Origin: Akkermansia sp.
GTDB taxonomy: Bacteria; Verrucomicrobiota; Verrucomicrobiia; Verrucomicrobiales; Akkermansiaceae
Assembly: GCF_020860705.1 (NCBI RefSeq)
Contig: NZ_JAJBTT010000038.1
Coordinates: 1 to 64,000, forward strand
Direction of reading: 5' to 3'
DNA length: 64,000 nt
Shown here: one piece after another, positions 1 to 8,970 of the stretch
Layout of the letters: every line of letters begins with the position of its first letter
Numbering within the stretch: position 1 is the stretch's first letter
Notes under the pieces: model-generated
Databases searched by the model: none
Told to the model about the DNA's origin: nothing
The model's input: the letters and a program-made list of their open reading frames with translations, nothing else
Made by a program: the position numbers and the translations under genes

Positions 1-22
1 CGGATTCCTAATCCGCCATACT
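1..22 (+). promoter_or_regulatory. Palindromic site and -10 box of the first PEP-CTERM gene
   Basis: The window opens on a perfect CGGAT-TCCTA-ATCCG palindrome (1-15), followed by one base and the hexamer CATACT (17-22), about 43 bp before the ATG. The same arrangement (palindrome, one base, -10-like hexamer) is found at the PEP-CTERM gene near 63.4 kb. By analogy a TTGAC(A/T)-N -35 box would lie immediately left of base 1, giving a 17-bp spacer made almost entirely of the palindrome. That part is outside the window, so the current promoter state cannot be read. Confidence 0.5.
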
Positions 23-65
23 TTCTTTACGTTCCTGATATTAATTTAACCTTATTTTTCATGTT

Positions 66-890
66 ATGCGTAAAACATTATCTTTTATTTTATTAACTTT
101 AAGCGGAGCACTTTCCGCCCAAGCTGCTACCGTGATCAATCCCCAGCCCGGCTCCCTTCAGGAAGGACTGGCCTTTTATTGGGACTTCAACAACGGTTCG
201 ACCGATTACAAAACGGCAACAGGAATGAATGCTTCCATCAACACCGGAATCGGAGCCGCCAACCAACACGCTACCGGTGGCATTGATGACAGCGGCTATA
301 TTTCCTCCAACAGCGGTTCTTCCCGCATTGACTTTTACAATACTCTTTCAGGGGCGGGAATCAAAGCAAACTCATTCACCATCAGTCTCAAGGTTTCCGC
401 TTTAACTGCGGATTACCGGAATATGCTCGGTTTTACACTGGGTAGTGAAACTTTTGATCTCCAAACCACCAATTCCGGAGCTGGCAACAAGATTGCCTTG
501 TATTCCAGCGGTTCCCACACCATCCAGACGGGCAATGATACCAATAGTGCCCTCAAGGGAGCGGACTGGGGAAATATCGTCATTACTTCAGACGGAACCA
601 ACCTGACTTTGTATATCAATGGAATCAAGGCAAGCATTGCATTCACTCCGGATGAGAGCACGACGCTGTCCAACTTCCAGCTTTCCAGCAAATGGGGGGA
701 CAGCGGAAGAGCGGCAGATGCCAATTATGATGACCTGGCCATCTGGAACAGAACACTGAATGAACAGGAAATCAATCATTTGGTTTCCGGTGGTACTGCA
801 GGGGATTTGATTGTTCCCGAACCAACTACCGCCACATTAAGCTTGCTGGGACTGTCTGTCCTGATGGTGCGTCGGCGGCGCATTGGTTGA
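66..890 (+). CDS. PEP-CTERM exported protein with LamG-like domain
   Basis: This 274-residue protein has a signal peptide (residues 1-20, ending SAQA). It then shows a LamG/concanavalin A-like beta-sandwich region, roughly residues 30-235, with typical strands such as GLAFYWDFN, LTLYINGIK and DDLAIWNRTLNEQEI. The last 25 residues are a PEP-CTERM tag: VPEP at 250-253, a Leu-rich segment and a terminal RRRR. Such tags are recognised by exosortases, which in other bacteria move the protein to the surface or outer layers. The LamG fold often binds glycans, so a surface sugar-binding role is plausible but inferred. No clear ribosome-binding site precedes the ATG. The gene stands alone, with a strong terminator behind it and the palindromic promoter site in front. 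Confidence 0.85.
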   Translation: MRKTLSFILLTLSGALSAQAATVINPQPGSLQEGLAFYWDFNNGSTDYKTATGMNASINTGIGAANQHATGGIDDSGYISSNSGSSRIDFYNTLSGAGIKANSFTISLKVSALTADYRNMLGFTLGSETFDLQTTNSGAGNKIALYSSGSHTIQTGNDTNSALKGADWGNIVITSDGTNLTLYINGIKASIAFTPDESTTLSNFQLSSKWGDSGRAADANYDDLAIWNRTLNEQEINHLVSGGTAGDLIVPEPTTATLSLLGLSVLMVRRRRIG

Positions 891-910
891 TCCCATTTAT
901 TCATCTCTTC

Positions 911-955
911 ATATCCCCTTTAGCGTATAAAAATGCGCTAAAGGGGATATTTTTA
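911..955 (+). terminator. Rho-independent terminator after the LamG PEP-CTERM gene
   Basis: A perfect 15-bp stem (911-925 with 936-950) encloses a 10-nt loop and is followed by a short T run. It starts 20 bp after the stop codon of the LamG gene. Confidence 0.85.
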
Positions 956-1112
956 TGAGAATGACTAGAAATAATTTAATGTCCCTCCCAAGTGCAGGCA
1001 CCGCGTGCCTTTCATTGCCAAGCGTTGCCCTCCCCATCCATATACAAATCCAACCCTGCCGGCATTCAAAAACGCTTCCCACTGCCGGATTCTCCCCTGA
1101 ACAGGATTCCTT

Positions 1113-1586
1113 CTAACCGTCGGACGGCGGAAGAATGAACCCCAGACGGTCAATCCCGTATCTGGCGCATTCCTGCCACAGGGATTTTTCCAGGGCCTCC
1201 GCGGTGCGGCGGCGCTCTTCCTCCGGCATGTTTTCAAAATATTCCGGTCCCAAGTGTTCGCTGATAGCCTTGTCCGCCATGCGCGTCACCAGGTCCGCCC
1301 AGAAAATGTTGTCCCGGTATTCGTCCAGGCAGTCCTGAAAAAAAGCGTTTTCCTCATATTCCCGGGTGAAGGCGTATCCTCCCAGATCTTCCGCATAGGC
1401 AATACAGCCTTTCAGCCGCGGAGTGGCGGAAAGTTCCTCCATCAGGCGGGAAACCAGTTTCCCCCATGCAGCCAAGCGCGCTTCCGCCCCGTCCTGCTGG
1501 TTGGAAGTGGCTACCGTGGCAGCTGTAGAGAGCATTTCCGCCAGATCGCGCGCCTCCTCATCGGATAATCTCAACGTCACCGGCAT
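1113..1586 (-). CDS. Conserved hypothetical cytosolic protein next to sufT
   Basis: This 157-residue acidic protein shows no signal peptide or membrane segment. It appears mainly alpha-helical (for example LRLSDEEARDLAEML near the N-terminus), and I do not recognise a family. It starts 4 bp downstream of the sufT stop, so the two are almost certainly co-transcribed. That spacing suggests a link to iron-sulfur cluster assembly, but nothing in the sequence itself supports it. Confidence 0.7.
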   Translation of the reverse strand: MPVTLRLSDEEARDLAEMLSTAATVATSNQQDGAEARLAAWGKLVSRLMEELSATPRLKGCIAYAEDLGGYAFTREYEENAFFQDCLDEYRDNIFWADLVTRMADKAISEHLGPEYFENMPEEERRRTAEALEKSLWQECARYGIDRLGFILPPSDG

Positions 1587-1590
1587 GGAA

Positions 1591-2136
1591 TCAGATTAAT
1601 CCAAGTTTCATTTTACCTTCCTCACTGACCATTTCCTGATTCCAGGGCGGGTCCCAAACCATTTCCACATCCGCGGCTTCCACGCCTTCCAGCGCTTCAA
1701 TGCGGTCCTTGGCCTCCATCACCAGATGGGGGCCCATCCCGCAGCCGGGCGCAGTCAGGGTCATTTTAACCGCCACGTGATGCAGTCCGTTTTCCAGCTC
1801 AATCACGGTCACGTCATAAATCAGGCCAAGGTTGACGATGTCCACGGGAATTTCCGGATCGTACACGCACTTCAGCGTATCCCAGACGCGTTCTTCAAGC
1901 GTGGCGTTTTCATCCAGCTCAGACGTCTCCGGAGAGGCTTCCGCCGCTTCCGCGCCCAGGGCGTCCGCATTCTCCCTGGAGATGCGGGCCAGACCATGAT
2001 CCGTAGCCACGGTATAGGAACCGCCCAGTATCTGGGTGATATACACGCGTTCCCCCTCCGGCAGGGTGAGCACATCCCCGCTGGGGATCTGGACCGCCGT
2101 CACTTCTCTTTTGAGTTCTACTACCTGGTTTAGCAT
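1591..2136 (-). CDS. sufT: Iron-sulfur assembly protein, SufT type (MIP18/DUF59)
   Basis: The protein has 181 residues, the usual length of the long SufT form. The MIP18/DUF59 domain covers roughly residues 82-170, with the characteristic VYDPEIPVDIVNLGLIYDV stretch (91-109) and the conserved cysteine C132 in APGCGMGPH. The N-terminal 75 residues form the extra domain that separates SufT from short DUF59 proteins. SufT proteins help mature Fe-S proteins, usually beside sufBCDS; no other suf gene is visible here. It is the first gene of a two-gene minus-strand unit and is divergent from the PpiD-like gene. Confidence 0.87.
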   Translation of the reverse strand: MLNQVVELKREVTAVQIPSGDVLTLPEGERVYITQILGGSYTVATDHGLARISRENADALGAEAAEASPETSELDENATLEERVWDTLKCVYDPEIPVDIVNLGLIYDVTVIELENGLHHVAVKMTLTAPGCGMGPHLVMEAKDRIEALEGVEAADVEMVWDPPWNQEMVSEEGKMKLGLI

Positions 2137-2466
2137 AAATCCTTGTGATTAAAGGAACATCCGGCTACGGACGAACGACGGAAGGATCCATACCACGGGG
2201 CTAAATCCCCCCCATGGCGTCCGGAACCTTCCGCGCAGGAGCAACATAAGGGGTATTTTCACCATCGTCGAGGTCAAAAACTGTTCTGCTCTCACCGGAA
2301 ACGCTCTTCATGACAGGAATGAGCATGCCGCAATGTTTTGGAAACGCAGCCGGACACGGAAAGCTTCGTTCTTGCCTAGTGGCGGGAAAAGGTGTAAAAA
2401 GTCCGGGCTGTCCAGGCTGCCGTCAGTTCGGGACCGATCACACGCGCATTTTCAACTAAACATTCC
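2137..2466. other. Intergenic region between divergent sufT and the PpiD-like gene
   Basis: These 330 bp separate two divergent genes and must hold both promoters. I see no RNA gene, no strong inverted repeat and no convincing -35/-10 pair. A C7 run lies near 2206. Confidence 0.5.
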
Positions 2467-4242
2467 ATGTTAGATTACTTACGTAAACATACAATCGTCA
2501 TCATGGCAGCCATGGCCCTGGTGTTTGTGGGCCTCATGTTCATCGGCGGGGACGTAAGCGGCGGCTCCATAACCGGCATGTTCAAGCAAACCTTCGTTTC
2601 CGTGGACGGCAAGTCTTACGGAGAAAAGGATTATAACAGCATGGGCAAAACCGGCCTGTCCGTAGCTCTTTCCTTCCCTTCCACGTTCGGGCCCCTGCTT
2701 CAGGACAATTTCAGCTCGGAAGACAATCTGCGCGAACTCTGCCATCTGCTGAAAACGAATAATCCCAACGCAGCGTTCCTGGCCTACCGCGGCATCATCC
2801 GCAGGGAGGCCTCCCGCCTGGGCCTGACACCCAATACGGCGGAAATCGACGAAGCCATCTGCAACATTCCCGAATTCCAGGATGAAAAGGGCGTCTTTGA
2901 CCCCCAGAAGTACGATAATTTCATTTCTATGCGCGGCAATATGGGCAAGAAGATGCAGGAGGAACTTCTGCGCGGCCTGATGGAAGATACGATCAGTCTG
3001 GTGCGCATCAAGGATGTGCTGACCGGCGGCATTTCCGTAGAATCCGGCTTTTCCGAAGCCGTGGCCGAATCCCAGAGCCAGCAAATTACGATCAATACCG
3101 CCTTCCTGGAAAAGAATGCCTTCCGCCCCAAGACGGACCCGGGAGAAGAGGAAATCAAAACCTTCTGGGACAAGCACAAGGAAAATTACAAGAATGAGGA
3201 AGCCCGTTTCTTCACCGTTTACACCTTCACTCCGGAAGGAAACCCCCAGGCGCCCAAGCCCGGCGACATTTCCAACGCCACCATGGAAACCATGAACCTG
3301 GTGGAAAACGATATCTGGGAACCGCTGAACGCCACCAACGGCAGGAACATGGACCAGGTCATCAGCGAAGCCATGGCCAAGACTCCCGGCATCTGCAAGA
3401 TGGAGAAGAAATCCTATGCGGCCGTGACGCGCAAAAATGCTCCCCAGGAAATCAACCAGCCGATCAACCAGTCCGCTTCCGACGGACGCAGCGCCACCCT
3501 GCTGGACGTGACCTTCTCCCTGGCGGGTGCCCCCGCCCTGCATGCAGATGCAGACTCCAAGGCCATCGAAGAAGCGCGCGCCAAGACGGGAGCCGAACAA
3601 ATCAGCACCATGCAGGTTCTGGAAAACGGCCAGGTGGTCCTGGTCCGGCTGGAAGGCATTACTCCGGTGAAGGCCCTGCCCTATGAAACCGCCCGCAACA
3701 GCGCCCGCGCCGACCTGCTGGAAAGCATGACCGTGGAATCCATGAACAAGGCTGCCGCGGAACTCAACGCCCAGCTGCAGAAGGCCGAGAAACCCGTGGA
3801 ACAGTTCAACGCCATCGCCGGAAAAGCGGGAGCCAAGACCGCTGCCTATGGCCCCTTCATCAACCCGGACACCATTCTGGAAAACGTTATCCGGCAGAAC
3901 GCCAAAACTTCTGAAGAGTTTCAGGCCCGGCTGGACCAGGCCTTGAATTCCCGCCTGGCCCCCCCCAAGGAACTCCCTGCTCCGGCACAAGTGTTTGCGG
4001 CATCCAGCGTTGTCAACCCCGGCCAAATGGCCCAGCCCATCAACACGGGAGACGGCATTCTGCTGACCCAGCTGGTCAAGCGGGAACTGGAGGATACGCC
4101 GGAATTCCAGATCAAGGCTACCCAGGAAGTTGCCCCGGCCCTGACCGCGGAAGCCAAATCCATGATCATGCTGGACTGGCTGAAGGCATGCATCGCCCAG
4201 TACAAGGTGGAAATCGCTCCCATCCTGAACCAGGAACGCTAA
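2467..4242 (+). CDS. PpiD/SurA-like membrane-anchored chaperone
   Basis: This 591-residue protein begins with a short basic stretch (LRKH) and one membrane anchor at about residues 10-28, then continues as a large polar, periplasmic-type helical region. The layout matches PpiD, and residues 95-150 (REASRLGLTPNTAEIDEAI, then FDPQKYDNFI) follow the SurA/PpiD N-terminal chaperone pattern. I cannot pick out a complete parvulin active site by eye, so it may be a chaperone without isomerase activity. PpiD family proteins sit at the inner membrane and help newly exported proteins fold. The gene is monocistronic and ends at a strong terminator. Confidence 0.75.
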   Translation: MLDYLRKHTIVIMAAMALVFVGLMFIGGDVSGGSITGMFKQTFVSVDGKSYGEKDYNSMGKTGLSVALSFPSTFGPLLQDNFSSEDNLRELCHLLKTNNPNAAFLAYRGIIRREASRLGLTPNTAEIDEAICNIPEFQDEKGVFDPQKYDNFISMRGNMGKKMQEELLRGLMEDTISLVRIKDVLTGGISVESGFSEAVAESQSQQITINTAFLEKNAFRPKTDPGEEEIKTFWDKHKENYKNEEARFFTVYTFTPEGNPQAPKPGDISNATMETMNLVENDIWEPLNATNGRNMDQVISEAMAKTPGICKMEKKSYAAVTRKNAPQEINQPINQSASDGRSATLLDVTFSLAGAPALHADADSKAIEEARAKTGAEQISTMQVLENGQVVLVRLEGITPVKALPYETARNSARADLLESMTVESMNKAAAELNAQLQKAEKPVEQFNAIAGKAGAKTAAYGPFINPDTILENVIRQNAKTSEEFQARLDQALNSRLAPPKELPAPAQVFAASSVVNPGQMAQPINTGDGILLTQLVKRELEDTPEFQIKATQEVAPALTAEAKSMIMLDWLKACIAQYKVEIAPILNQER

Positions 4243-4326
4243 AATCCCTCCCTTTTTCCATGACAACTGTCATTCCCCCCGTGTTTTCCCGCACAGGGAC
4301 GGAATGCCGCCAAAGCGCCTTTCCCA

Positions 4327-4356
4327 TGATGGCCCCGCTCCGGGGCCATCATTTTT
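4327..4356 (+). terminator. Terminator after the PpiD-like gene
   Basis: An 11-bp perfect stem (4327-4337 with 4341-4351) has a 3-nt loop and is followed directly by a T run. It lies 85 bp after the stop codon and before the POT transporter start. Confidence 0.85.
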
Positions 4357-4400
4357 ATTGCCCTTTTTTCAACCATCCCTGACCAACGCCCTTTTCCTCC

Positions 4401-5759
4401 ATGAGCGCCCTCCCTGCCCAATCCAGGTACATTATCGGAACGGAAGCCTGCGAACGTTTCAGCTTCTACGGCATGAAGTCCATCCTCATGCTGTACATGA
4501 CCGGCCATCTGCTGATGAGCGAAAACTGGGCCACCGCCACCCTCCACGTTTTCGTGGGGATGGTTTACCTGCTCCCCCTGGCGGGCGCGTGGCTGGCAGA
4601 CAAGGTATGGGGACGGTACAAGACCATTCTTTATATTTCCCTGCTTTACTGCGTAGGGCACGGAGTCCTGGCAACGGCGGACCTCTTCCATACCATTGAA
4701 GCGCGCCGTTACATCCTGATGACGGGGCTCTTCATCATTGCCCTGGGGGCCGGAGGCATCAAGCCCTGCGTATCCGCCTTCATGGGGGACCAGATTCCGG
4801 ACAAGTCCCCGCAGCTGATGACCAAGGCCTTCAATGCCTTTTACTGGGCCATCAACCTGGGGTCCTTTTTCTCCTTCCTGGTCATTCCGGCCATGGAACA
4901 GCATTACGGCTACAGCTGGGCGTTTGCCGTTCCCGGCATTTTCATGGGCATCGCCACCTTCGTCTTCTGGCTGGGCCGCAGGAAATACCACAGAACGCCG
5001 CCTGCCCGGAACAGTGGCCGACCCGGTTTCTGGAAAGTGCTCTTCACCGTCCTGTTCCACGGGGGCTGGAACAGTGCTCAACAGCGATGCGGCACAGCCG
5101 CTGTGGAGGATACCAGGCACATCCTGAAAATCCTTTCCATTTTCGCCTTCATTATTCCCTTCTGGTCCATTTTCGACCAGACGGCCTCCTCCTGGGTGGC
5201 CCAGGGCAACAAGATGATTCCGCTTCCCATTCCCCTGCCGGGCGGCGGCACATGGTCCATCGGTCCTGAAGAGATCCAGGCCGCCAATCCCGTTTTCGTG
5301 ATGATGTTCATCCCCCTGATTACCGTTTTCGTTTATCCGAAAGTGGTAACCCTGGCCCGTCCTCTGGTGCGCCTCGGAACGGGTCTTGCCCTGAGCGCCG
5401 TCACGTTCCTGATTGTGGCCTTCCTGCAATACAGGCTGGAAGGAGGCGCTTCCATGTCCATCGCATGGCAGCTGATCCCCTATTGCGTGCTTACCGTCTC
5501 CGAGATCCTGGTCAGCACCACCGGCCTTGAATTCGCCTACACGCAGGCCCCGGCGCATTTGAAAAGCGTTATCACCAGCTTCTGGAACCTCACTATCTTT
5601 GCGGGCAACATGCTGGTGGCCGCCATCACCTTTTTCCTGTCCAACGGAGAGACCGCCAACGCCATTTCCACGGACCGCTTCATCCTGTACGCCGTGCTCG
5701 CCGCCGTGGTGGCGGTGGCCTACTCCTTCCGGGCGCGCAGGTACGGAAAAACTGAGTAA
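4401..5759 (+). CDS. POT-family proton-coupled peptide transporter
   Basis: The protein has 452 residues and a multi-helix major-facilitator layout. Residues 15-24 carry the ExxERFxYYG-type signature (EACERFSFYG) used by proton-coupled oligopeptide transporters for proton coupling. LADKVWGRYKTIL (about 68-80) is the loop 2-3 motif, and further helices run to the C-terminus. POT proteins import di- and tripeptides with protons. It is slightly shorter than many family members (about 480-500), with a compact central loop. It follows a terminator, so it should have its own promoter. The substrate cannot be told from sequence. Confidence 0.88.
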   Translation: MSALPAQSRYIIGTEACERFSFYGMKSILMLYMTGHLLMSENWATATLHVFVGMVYLLPLAGAWLADKVWGRYKTILYISLLYCVGHGVLATADLFHTIEARRYILMTGLFIIALGAGGIKPCVSAFMGDQIPDKSPQLMTKAFNAFYWAINLGSFFSFLVIPAMEQHYGYSWAFAVPGIFMGIATFVFWLGRRKYHRTPPARNSGRPGFWKVLFTVLFHGGWNSAQQRCGTAAVEDTRHILKILSIFAFIIPFWSIFDQTASSWVAQGNKMIPLPIPLPGGGTWSIGPEEIQAANPVFVMMFIPLITVFVYPKVVTLARPLVRLGTGLALSAVTFLIVAFLQYRLEGGASMSIAWQLIPYCVLTVSEILVSTTGLEFAYTQAPAHLKSVITSFWNLTIFAGNMLVAAITFFLSNGETANAISTDRFILYAVLAAVVAVAYSFRARRYGKTE

Positions 5760-6243
5760 AGGAAGTATCACCGGCACGCGGCAAATGACGTTTTTTTTCC
5801 GGCTCCGGAGAACAGCGGACGCAATAATGTCTTGAAGAAGATAACCGGACCGTGCGAAATACAGGCACGGCCCGCCCATCCTGTCCGCGGGCATACTTTC
5901 GGGAAAGTATTGGAAATACAAATTACAGAGAAGATATGAGGCGAACGGGGTTTTGCCCCTGTTCCCTGCCGTACCGGAAAAGCTGCTTACAAAACAATCT
6001 TATCGGCTGCGCGTTTCCAGTCCGGCACAAGACGATCTATCTTTGCTTCATGTTTAATACTTCATTTAAATCGGCCTCGGTCTTGTAAACAACCGGTACT
6101 TTTCGTAGCGGTTGTCCCCTTTTGTTTGCTCCCGGATTATCCCTTCCGGGAAGAAGTTCCGTATAATGGAATTTCAACGTTAATCCATCTGCCGCGATGA
6201 TGGCGCCATTGTGCCCTCATGGCATCCAACATTTACTAATGTA
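5760..6243. other. Intergenic region before the methyltransferase-rsgA operon
   Basis: This stretch of about 480 bp holds no convincing gene. A 78-codon open frame (5852-6088) lacks family resemblance and a ribosome-binding site. A 6-bp GC hairpin (5850-5855 with 5865-5870) could mark the end of the transporter transcript but lacks a T run. A promoter candidate near 6162 is listed separately. Confidence 0.5.
6162..6167 (+). promoter_or_regulatory. Candidate -10 box for the methyltransferase-rsgA operon
   Basis: A perfect TATAAT lies 77 bp before the preferred methyltransferase start. The matching -35 position shows no good TTGACA, but the upstream sequence holds small symmetrical motifs around TTCCGGGAA that could bind an activator. 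This is a single-motif call. Confidence 0.35.
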
Positions 6244-7023
6244 ATGAACAACAAAAACAAAACAATTCACGAATTCGATTTCAATTTCATCTGCGACTAT
6301 TTCTCCCGCCTGGAACGGCAGGGCCCCGGCAGCCCGGAGGCCACCCTCAATGCCCTCGGCTTCATTGACAATCTGACCGGACAATCCCGAATCGCCGACC
6401 TAGGCTGCGGCACGGGCGGACAGACCAGGACGCTTGCCGCGCACGTTCAGGGAAGCATTACAGGGCTTGATCTGTTCCCGGATTTCATCCGCATCTTCAA
6501 CCGTCAGGCAATGCAGTCAGGCTTGCAGGACAGGGTAAAAGGCATCGTCGGCTCCATGGACAAGCTCCCTTTTGCAGAAGAAGAACTGGACCTGATCTGG
6601 TCGGAAGGGGCCATTTATAACATCGGCTTTGAACGGGGGCTGAACGAATGGCGCAAGTTCCTGAAACCGGGAGGCTACCTGGCCATTTCCGAAAGTTCCT
6701 GGTTTACCGCGGAACGGCCGGAAGAGATTCACCGCTTCTGGATGGACATGTATCCGGAGATAGACACAGTACCCAATAAGATAGCCCAGATACAGAGGGC
6801 CGGGTACGTGCCTGTCGCCTCCTTCATTCTGCCGGAAAGCTGCTGGACGGAGCATTACTACGCCCCACAGCTTCCAGTTCAAGAAATGTTCCTTCATCAG
6901 TATCCGGGAAATGAAGCCGCCGCAGAATTCATCGCCTTCCTGCGCCATGAAGAGGAATTATACCGCAGGTACAAGGAATTTTACGGCTATGTATTTTACA
7001 TCGCAAAAAAAACGGAACAATGA
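6244..7023 (+). CDS. SAM-dependent class I methyltransferase
   Basis: This is a Rossmann-fold methyltransferase of 259 residues from the preferred ATG. The SAM-binding motif I is ADLGCGTGG (about 50-58), followed by the acidic end of strand 2 (GLDLFPDF) and the motif-IV region ([14 protein letters not shown]). I chose the ATG at 6244 because the protein then begins [16 protein letters not shown], which matches my memory of Bacteroides and Firmicutes homologues; an upstream ATG at 6211 would add 11 unlikely residues. The substrate is unknown. The stop overlaps the rsgA start as ATGA, so the two are translationally coupled. Confidence 0.8.
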   Translation: MNNKNKTIHEFDFNFICDYFSRLERQGPGSPEATLNALGFIDNLTGQSRIADLGCGTGGQTRTLAAHVQGSITGLDLFPDFIRIFNRQAMQSGLQDRVKGIVGSMDKLPFAEEELDLIWSEGAIYNIGFERGLNEWRKFLKPGGYLAISESSWFTAERPEEIHRFWMDMYPEIDTVPNKIAQIQRAGYVPVASFILPESCWTEHYYAPQLPVQEMFLHQYPGNEAAAEFIAFLRHEEELYRRYKEFYGYVFYIAKKTEQ

Positions 7024-8075
7024 TTCATTTAAATACTTACGGCTGGAATGACAAGTTAAGTCGGCTTAAACGGGAATCAACGTACAGCGCCCTGCCCCAT
7101 GGCCGCATCGCCATCGTGCACAGGACGTGTTATGAAATCGTTGCCGAAAACGGAGTGTTCCAGTGCGAATTAAGGGGAAACCTGATGTACGAAAAATCAG
7201 CCTTTGAACTGCCCTGCACGGGCGACTGGGTGATTTTCCAGCCCTTCGATGAAACGAAAGGGCTCATCGTGGATATATTGCCCCATGAACGGACCTTGTA
7301 CCGCAAGAAAAGCGGAACGGTTTCCGACAGGCAGGCCATCGCCTCTTACGTGGACAAGGCATTCATTGTCCAGAGCCTTGATGATCATTTCAATATCCGC
7401 AAAGCCGAGCGTTTCATGGTTCAGATATTGGTGGAGGGGATCAAACCCGTACTGGTGCTGAACAAGGCCGATCTAGGGTTTGACAGGCAGGTCATTGAAG
7501 AACAGATCAAACACCTGGGCCGCCGGATGCCTGTATTTTTTACAAGCATTCATGAACCCCAGACGATTCTCCGGCTGCGGGAGTCCATCCCGGAAGGAGA
7601 AACGGTGGTGTTTGTCGGTTCTTCAGGCGTCGGGAAAAGTTCCCTGGTGAATGCGCTGTGTGGAAAACCGGTCCTGTCCACGTCACCCATAAGCTCGTCC
7701 ACGGGCAAGGGACGGCACACGTCCACCCGCCGGGAAATGGTATTGATGGACGGTTCGGGCGTTTTAATAGACACTCCGGGCGTCCGGGAATTCGGCCTGG
7801 CGATCGGGCAGCCCGGTTCTCTTGCAGAAGCACTGGATATTTCCGACTTGGCGGCGGCATGCCGTTTCAAGGATTGCGGGCATATCCATGAACCCGGCTG
7901 CGCCGTCCTGGAAGCGGTGAACACCGGCCTGCTGGACCGTGAGGTTTATGAAAGCTACCTGAAGCTGCGGCGGGAAGCGGAATACTTTTCCACGTCGGAA
8001 CATGAAAAGCGCAAAAAGGGAAAATCCCTTTCCAAACTCGTAGAGGAAGTGAAGAAGCGGAAACCCAAATTCTAG
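7020..8075 (+). CDS. rsgA: Ribosome small-subunit GTPase RsgA (circularly permuted)
   Basis: The 351-residue protein has the permuted GTPase order G4-G1-G3: NKAD at about 148, then the P-loop GSSGVGKSS at about 200-208, then DTPG near 254. An N-terminal OB-type domain precedes it, and the C-terminal zinc module reads [14 protein letters not shown] (about 281-294), the CxxxxxCxHxxxxxC pattern of RsgA. RsgA releases late assembly factors from the maturing 30S subunit. The lysine-rich tail ([11 protein letters not shown]) suits rRNA binding. It overlaps the methyltransferase by four bases. The pairing with a methyltransferase hints that this may be a second, horizontally spread RsgA, which cannot be decided from this window. 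Confidence 0.92.
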   Translation: MIHLNTYGWNDKLSRLKRESTYSALPHGRIAIVHRTCYEIVAENGVFQCELRGNLMYEKSAFELPCTGDWVIFQPFDETKGLIVDILPHERTLYRKKSGTVSDRQAIASYVDKAFIVQSLDDHFNIRKAERFMVQILVEGIKPVLVLNKADLGFDRQVIEEQIKHLGRRMPVFFTSIHEPQTILRLRESIPEGETVVFVGSSGVGKSSLVNALCGKPVLSTSPISSSTGKGRHTSTRREMVLMDGSGVLIDTPGVREFGLAIGQPGSLAEALDISDLAAACRFKDCGHIHEPGCAVLEAVNTGLLDREVYESYLKLRREAEYFSTSEHEKRKKGKSLSKLVEEVKKRKPKF

Positions 8076-8089
8076 CTTCCATGGAAACG

Positions 8090-8130
8090 GTGCAGGCATT
8101 CCTGAAACGGGAATGCCTGCACTCTTGTTT
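8090..8130. terminator. Terminator between convergent rsgA and pentapeptide-repeat gene
   Basis: A perfect 13-bp stem (8090-8102 with 8110-8122) and a 7-nt loop are followed by TCTTGTTTT on the plus strand. It sits between two convergent genes and probably serves both, though the T run is better on the rsgA side. Confidence 0.8.
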
Positions 8131-8181
8131 TAGCCGCAACAGCGGTCAAACCAATATCCCTTTTAAACCGCACCCGCGATC

Positions 8182-8739
8182 CTATTCCCTGATGTCTATG
8201 TCCAGATGGGCGAGCAGCCCCTCCAGCCCATGCCGGGAAAAGACCGCCTTTTTCAGCTTGCACATGGCGGGATTGATCGAAAAGTTGAAAGAAGTGGAAA
8301 AATCAGCCTTTTCCAAATTGGTTCCGACGAAAGAAGCCCGTTTCAGGTCACAGCGGTCAAAAACGGATTCCGCCAGATCGGCGTTATCAAAATATCCTTC
8401 ATCCATTTTACAGCCACGGAAAACGGTTTTCCGTAACCTGGCTCCCACAAAGCTGGCGTAATCAAGATGCGAGTTTTCAAAGACCAGTCCGTTTGAAAAC
8501 CTGTCTATTTCCGTAAAATCCGCCCCAGTCATTTTGCAATCGGCAAAGGTACTGTCCCTGAGAGCCGTCCTGAACCTGGCCAATGCAAAGTTACACGTCC
8601 TGAATTCGCACTGGTCAAAATCAGTATTCTGGATGGCCTTTCCTGAAAAATCACACGCGATAAACACACAATCATTGTATTCATCATCCAGTTCCATTTC
8701 CTTGAAATCCACCTTTTCAAAAGTCTCTTTTTCAGTCAT
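8182..8739 (-). CDS. Pentapeptide-repeat protein (McbG/Qnr-like fold)
   Basis: The protein has 185 residues, of which about 30-150 are tandem A(D/N)LXX-type pentapeptides (CDFSG, TDFDQ, ADFTE, ASFVG, ADLAE, ADFST), predicting a right-handed quadrilateral beta-helix. The end (INPAMCKLKKAVFSRHGLEGLL) is typical of a common single-domain group of gut-bacterial pentapeptide proteins related in layout to McbG and Qnr. Some relatives mimic DNA and shield DNA gyrase from quinolones or toxins, but most have no known role. No gyrase or toxin gene is adjacent. Confidence 0.85.
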   Translation of the reverse strand: MTEKETFEKVDFKEMELDDEYNDCVFIACDFSGKAIQNTDFDQCEFRTCNFALARFRTALRDSTFADCKMTGADFTEIDRFSNGLVFENSHLDYASFVGARLRKTVFRGCKMDEGYFDNADLAESVFDRCDLKRASFVGTNLEKADFSTSFNFSINPAMCKLKKAVFSRHGLEGLLAHLDIDIRE

Positions 8740-8970
8740 ATCATTTCCAGCCGGATTACCGGTCCGTATTTATTCCAATATTCCTGGCGCATGCTCTCCA
8801 TCACGGAATATTTCCTTTGTTCCCTTACAGCTCAAGGGGATGCACGCATGGCCATGGATTTTCCCGGAAACCGCTTTGATTATCTCTCAAGCAAGCTTCC
8901 GAAGCTTCATGAATAGCAGAATATTCCCGGAAATAAAGGCAAGAAATATGTTGATACTTCCCCGAAGACA

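Noticed and set aside
2479-4266. A 595-codon open frame antisense to the PpiD-like gene
   Set aside because: It mirrors the codon structure of the sense gene, is full of Gly/His/Phe runs, has no recognisable domain, and the sense protein has a membrane anchor and chaperone-like pattern.
4239-5921. A 560-codon open frame antisense to the POT transporter gene
   Set aside because: The composition is Gly/Glu/His-rich without any fold-like pattern; the plus-strand protein carries the POT signature.
5852-6088. A 78-codon open frame between the POT gene and the methyltransferase
   Set aside because: No ribosome-binding site, no family pattern, and composition unlike the neighbouring genes.
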